Shown one piece after another: positions 61,036 to 64,000 of a DNA stretch of 64,000 nt. Positions within the stretch are counted from its first letter, which is position 1. Every line of letters starts with the position of its first letter. This stretch comes from JAWVFM01 sp963771655 (lineage in GTDB: Bacteria > Actinomycetota > Thermoleophilia > Solirubrobacterales > 70-9). The notes below the pieces were generated by a model. The model was not told the origin of the DNA. It did no database searches and saw only the letters and a list, made by a program, of their open reading frames with translations. Location of the stretch: assembly GCA_963771655.1 (NCBI GenBank), contig CAVYUG010000009.1:62001-126000 (forward strand), written 5' to 3'. Made by a program: the position numbers and the translations under genes.

Positions 61036-62402
61036 CGCGCCCGTTCGCCGCCGTGGCGCGCGATCAGGTCGTCGGCGACGAGTTCGAGGCCGACCGCCCG
61101 CGAGCCCTTGACGAGGATCGCGTCGCCCGGCTGCAGGTGCCGCTCGACCTCCTCCGCCGCAGCCTGCGCGTCGGGCGCCCAGGCGTCGGGCGCGTAGGCG
61201 TGCGCGAGCTCCCCGACCCCGATGATCGGCCCGATGCCGAGACCCCGCGCGTGAGCGGCGATCTCGCGGTGGAAGCCCTCCGCCTCGGGGCCCAGCTCGC
61301 GCATCTCCCCGAGGACCGCGATTCGCCGCCCGGCCGCGTCGAGCGAGGCGAGATGGTCGAGCGCCGCGCGCATCGAGACCGGGTTGGCGTTGTAGCAGTC
61401 GTTCACGAGGACGATGCCGGCGGCGAGGTCGACCAGTTCCCCGCGAAGGCGGGAGAAGACTATCCGCGAGGCAAGCGGCGCCATCTCGGACGGCACCGCG
61501 CCCAGGGCGACGCCGATCGCGACGGCGCAGAGGGCGTTGGTGAGGTTGTGCGCCTCCCCGAACGGAAGCTCGAACCGGGCCGTGCCGCCCGGGGTCGCGA
61601 TCGTCGCCTGAGTCGAGCGGCCATCGCTCTCCGTGTCGATCGCGAACACGTCGCCGCCCGGGCCGAAGGTGAGGGCGTCGAGACTGTCGTCGAGGTGGGG
61701 CTCGAGAGCCTCTTCGTCCACGGGGACCACCGCCTTTCCGCCGTCGCCGAGGCCCTTGAGGATCTCGGCCTTGGCCTCGGCGATCACCTCCAGGGTGCCG
61801 AGGAGCTCCAGGTGGACCGGCCCGATGTTGGTGATCGCCCCCACCGTCGGCTCGGCGATCGCGCAGAGCTCGGCGATCTGGCCCTTGCCCCGCATCGCCA
61901 TCTCAAGCACCAGGACCTCTGTCTCGGGCGGCGCCGAGAGGATCGCCAGCGGCAACCCGATCTCGGTGTTGAGGTTCTCGTGGGTGGCGTGCACCCGCCA
62001 CGGCAGCATCGCGCGGCAGATGTCCTTCACCGAGGTCTTCCCGGTCGACCCGGTGATGCCTACGACGGGACAGGCGAGCTCGCGCCGCCACGCCGTCGCA
62101 ACGCCCTGCAGGGCGGCGAGCGGGTCCCGTGCGCCGAGGAGCCAACCCCCGCCCGAGCCCGTGTTCGCGGCTATGGCGCGGGCGCGCTCCGGGGTCACCA
62201 CGGCCCCCCAGGCGCCGGCCTCCAGCGCCGAGACCGCGAACTCGCCACCGTCGACGCGCTCGCCCGGCAGGCCGAAGAAGAGCTCGCCGGACCCGGCCCC
62301 GCGGGAGTCGATCGCCGCGCCGGAGGGGCGGTCGTGGGATCCCTCGCGAACGACCTCCGCTCCGGCCGCGTCCGCGATCGCCTCGGGTGCGAGCTCGATC
62401 AC
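61032..62402 (-). CDS. murF: UDP-N-acetylmuramoyl-tripeptide--D-alanyl-D-alanine ligase
   Basis: A 456-residue Mur ligase adding D-Ala-D-Ala. The N-terminal DSRGAGSGELFFGLPGERVDG, P-loop GITGSTGKTSVKD, NINTEIGLPLAIL-type segment (here ENLNTEIGLPLAIL) and LVNDCYNANPVSM define MurF. It overlaps murE upstream and mraY downstream by 4 nt each, in the conserved murE-murF-mraY order. Confidence 0.97.
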   Translation of the reverse strand: MIELAPEAIADAAGAEVVREGSHDRPSGAAIDSRGAGSGELFFGLPGERVDGGEFAVSALEAGAWGAVVTPERARAIAANTGSGGGWLLGARDPLAALQGVATAWRRELACPVVGITGSTGKTSVKDICRAMLPWRVHATHENLNTEIGLPLAILSAPPETEVLVLEMAMRGKGQIAELCAIAEPTVGAITNIGPVHLELLGTLEVIAEAKAEILKGLGDGGKAVVPVDEEALEPHLDDSLDALTFGPGGDVFAIDTESDGRSTQATIATPGGTARFELPFGEAHNLTNALCAVAIGVALGAVPSEMAPLASRIVFSRLRGELVDLAAGIVLVNDCYNANPVSMRAALDHLASLDAAGRRIAVLGEMRELGPEAEGFHREIAAHARGLGIGPIIGVGELAHAYAPDAWAPDAQAAAEEVERHLQPGDAILVKGSRAVGLELVADDLIARHGGERAR

Positions 62403-63907
62403 GACCCCTCGGCGGCGGCCGTGCCGCTCGAGAGGCGCCCGAGCTCCTCGCGGGCCACCTCGCGATCGTCGAACGGGATCTTCCGGCCCGCCTCGAACTC
62501 CTGCCCCTGCTCATGCCCCTTGCCGGCGATGACGACGGTGTCGCGCTCGCGGGCGGCGTCGAGCGCCATGCGGATGGCCAGGCGGCGGTCGGCCTCGACC
62601 TCAACCCCGCCGCTCCGGCCTTCGATCCCGACGAGGATCTCCTCGATGATGGCCCCCGGCTCCTCCGAGCGGGGGTTGTCGGAGGTGACGACCGCGAGGT
62701 CGGACAGTCGGGCGCCGATGTCGCCCATCAGCGGGCGCTTGGCGCGGTCGCGGTCGCCGCCGCACCCGAACACCGCGATCAGGCGGCCGGAGGTCAGCCT
62801 TCGCGCCGCCTCGAGGGCGTTACGAAGCGAGTCCGGCGTGTGCGCGTAGTCGACTAGGACCGAGAACGCCTGGCCGGCCTGCACGGGCTCGAGGCGGCCG
62901 GGTACCGGCGGGGCGTCGGCCAGCGCGGAGACGGCCTCCTCGAGCCCGATCCCGAGGGCGCCGGCCGCCGCGACCGCAACCAGGGCGTTCGCGACGTTGA
63001 AGTCGCCCGGGATCGGAAGTCGTCCCTCCGCCTCGCGGTCGGCGGCGACGACGGCGAACCTCGACCCCGAGGCGTCGAACGCCACGTCGCGCGCCCGAAC
63101 GGTTGCGCCCTCGGCGCCCGACACCGAGACCGTGACGACTTCGCCGGCGCCCGCCGCCGCGAGCTCGCCGGCGAGACGGGCACCGTACGGATCGTCGACG
63201 TTCACGACACGGGCCTCGGGCTCGGCCACGGCACCCGGCCCGATCCCGAAGAGGCGGCTCTTGGCCGCGAAGTAGTCCTCCATGTCGGCGTGGAAGTCGA
63301 GGTGGTCCTGGGTGAGGTTCGTGAACGCGGCGACGGCGAAGTGGATGCCGTTCACGCGCTCGAGCGCCAGCGCGTGGGAGGAGACCTCCATGGCGCAGGC
63401 CAGGTCGCCGCCGTCGAGCATCCTGCGGAAGGTCTCCTGAAGGTCGATCGCCTCGGGCGTGGTCCGCTCGACCTCCTCCTCCACCCCGCCCACGACCCGC
63501 TTCACCGTGCCGAGGAGGCCCGCCTGGCGCCCGGCCCGCTCGAGGATGTGCCGCAGCAGGAACGCCGTGGTCGTCTTCCCGTTCGTCCCCGTGATCCCGG
63601 CGACCTGGAGGTCGCTGGTGGGGTCCCCGAAGAACCGCGCGGCGGCGGGCGCCATGGCGGCCCGCGCGCTCGGCACCCGAGCCTGGGTGACGTCGACCTC
63701 GAGCGGCCTCTCGACCACGAGCGCCGCCGCCCCCGAGTCCACCGCTGATGCCCCGAAGTCGTGCCCGTCGCTCCGCTCGCCCGGCACGCAGAAAAAAAGC
63801 GTTCCGCCGGCGACCCTGCGGTTGTCGTAGGCGAGCCCGGTGATCTCGACCTCCGCGTCGCCATCGTAGGTGGCGTCGACGTCGGCGAGGACCTCGCTGA
63901 GCCTCAT
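62399..63907 (-). CDS. murE: UDP-N-acetylmuramoyl-tripeptide synthetase, meso-DAP type
   Basis: A 502-residue Mur ligase adding the third stem-peptide residue. P-loop GITGTNGKTTTAFLL, the N-terminal YDNRRVAGGTLFFCVPG, and the specificity motif DNPR in VVTSDNPRSEEPG. DNPR is the signature of enzymes that use meso-diaminopimelate rather than lysine, so the organism's peptidoglycan is predicted to contain meso-DAP. It starts 11 nt after the ftsI stop. Confidence 0.96.
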   Translation of the reverse strand: MRLSEVLADVDATYDGDAEVEITGLAYDNRRVAGGTLFFCVPGERSDGHDFGASAVDSGAAALVVERPLEVDVTQARVPSARAAMAPAAARFFGDPTSDLQVAGITGTNGKTTTAFLLRHILERAGRQAGLLGTVKRVVGGVEEEVERTTPEAIDLQETFRRMLDGGDLACAMEVSSHALALERVNGIHFAVAAFTNLTQDHLDFHADMEDYFAAKSRLFGIGPGAVAEPEARVVNVDDPYGARLAGELAAAGAGEVVTVSVSGAEGATVRARDVAFDASGSRFAVVAADREAEGRLPIPGDFNVANALVAVAAAGALGIGLEEAVSALADAPPVPGRLEPVQAGQAFSVLVDYAHTPDSLRNALEAARRLTSGRLIAVFGCGGDRDRAKRPLMGDIGARLSDLAVVTSDNPRSEEPGAIIEEILVGIEGRSGGVEVEADRRLAIRMALDAARERDTVVIAGKGHEQGQEFEAGRKIPFDDREVAREELGRLSSGTAAAEGS

Positions 63908-63918
63908 GGGCCGGGAGG

Positions 63919-64000
63919 CTACTTCGGAGGGATGCCGAGATACGGGAGCGCGAACTTCGCGATCTCCCCGAAGGCGGGCGCGGCCACGGTGCCACCGTAG
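63919..64000 (-). CDS. ftsI: FtsI/PBP3 peptidoglycan transpeptidase, C-terminal end only
   Basis: The last 27 codons of a gene entering from the right edge read YGGTVAAPAFGEIAKFALPY followed by LGIPPK and a TAG. This GGTVAAPxFxEI...LGIPP ending is characteristic of class B penicillin-binding proteins of the FtsI type, and it precedes murE as expected in the division cluster. The catalytic region lies outside the window. Confidence 0.85.
   Translation of the reverse strand, partial: YGGTVAAPAFGEIAKFALPYLGIPPK

Overview
The window is chromosomal DNA of very high G+C content with strong third-position G/C bias, densely packed and mostly read from the minus strand. The gene set fits an actinobacterium-like lineage, most plausibly a deep-branching one such as Thermoleophilia. 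That placement is an inference from a SepIVA-like coiled-coil gene beside coaD, no ftsA between ftsQ and ftsZ, split glycine decarboxylase genes, a Ku/LigD-polymerase pair and general synteny. No rRNA, tRNA, CRISPR array, insertion sequence, phage or plasmid gene was seen. No gene-free stretch exceeds 300 bases; the largest gap (36657-36895) holds a leader-peptide attenuation region.

Layout. 1-5.8 kb: a partial methyltransferase, an enoyl-CoA hydratase/SDR pair, two small uncharacterised genes, an MFS exporter, a cupin and a GNAT acetyltransferase. 5.8-16.3 kb: housekeeping genes sepIVA-like, coaD, rsmD, recG, then (beyond RidA and a GST-like gene) fakA, rpmB and the riboflavin operon ribD-ribE-ribBA-ribH. 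16.4-25.6 kb: a flippase, a channel/RCK protein with an unusual pore motif, rpe, a zinc-ribbon gene, rsmB-fmt-def, priA and a bacterial PH protein. 25.6-42.5 kb: a secreted pair, metK, a DUF3352-type protein, der, cmk, then aromatic amino acid genes (aroA, tyrA, DAHP synthase, hisC, aroH) with rluB, scpB, scpA and trpS. 42.6-46.3 kb: Ku, LigD polymerase domain and a secreted CocE-like hydrolase. 46.3-50.8 kb: the glycine cleavage genes gcvT-gcvH-gcvPA-gcvPB. 50.9-64 kb: the division and cell wall cluster ftsI(partial)-murE-murF-mraY-murD-ftsW-murG-murC-murB-ftsQ-ftsZ.

Two signals deserve most attention. (1) A two-hairpin element of about 50 nt occurs five times, always in the same orientation: a perfect 6-7 bp stem with a C(GNA)G triloop, an invariant 15-nt spacer with a conserved core, and a second small hairpin. 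Read on the minus strand, four copies sit directly upstream of a start codon (recG, priA, scpB, ftsW), three of them exactly 11 nt from stem to start. All four genes act in fork repair, replication restart, chromosome segregation or septation, so the element may be an undescribed translational or regulatory module. (2) Upstream of DAHP synthase lies a 29-codon ORF whose tail is packed with Tyr, Trp and Phe codons. It is preceded by a consensus-like promoter placed so that its mRNA would be leaderless, and its stop codon abuts a 9-bp inverted repeat: a candidate aromatic amino acid attenuator.

Other oddities: two conserved coding regions that begin upstream of any canonical start codon (the GNAT gene and the LigD polymerase gene, the latter overlapping ku); a beta-propeller gene broken by a single-base frameshift; lone plus-strand genes inserted inside essential minus-strand clusters; and an 83-nt ftsW/murG overlap.
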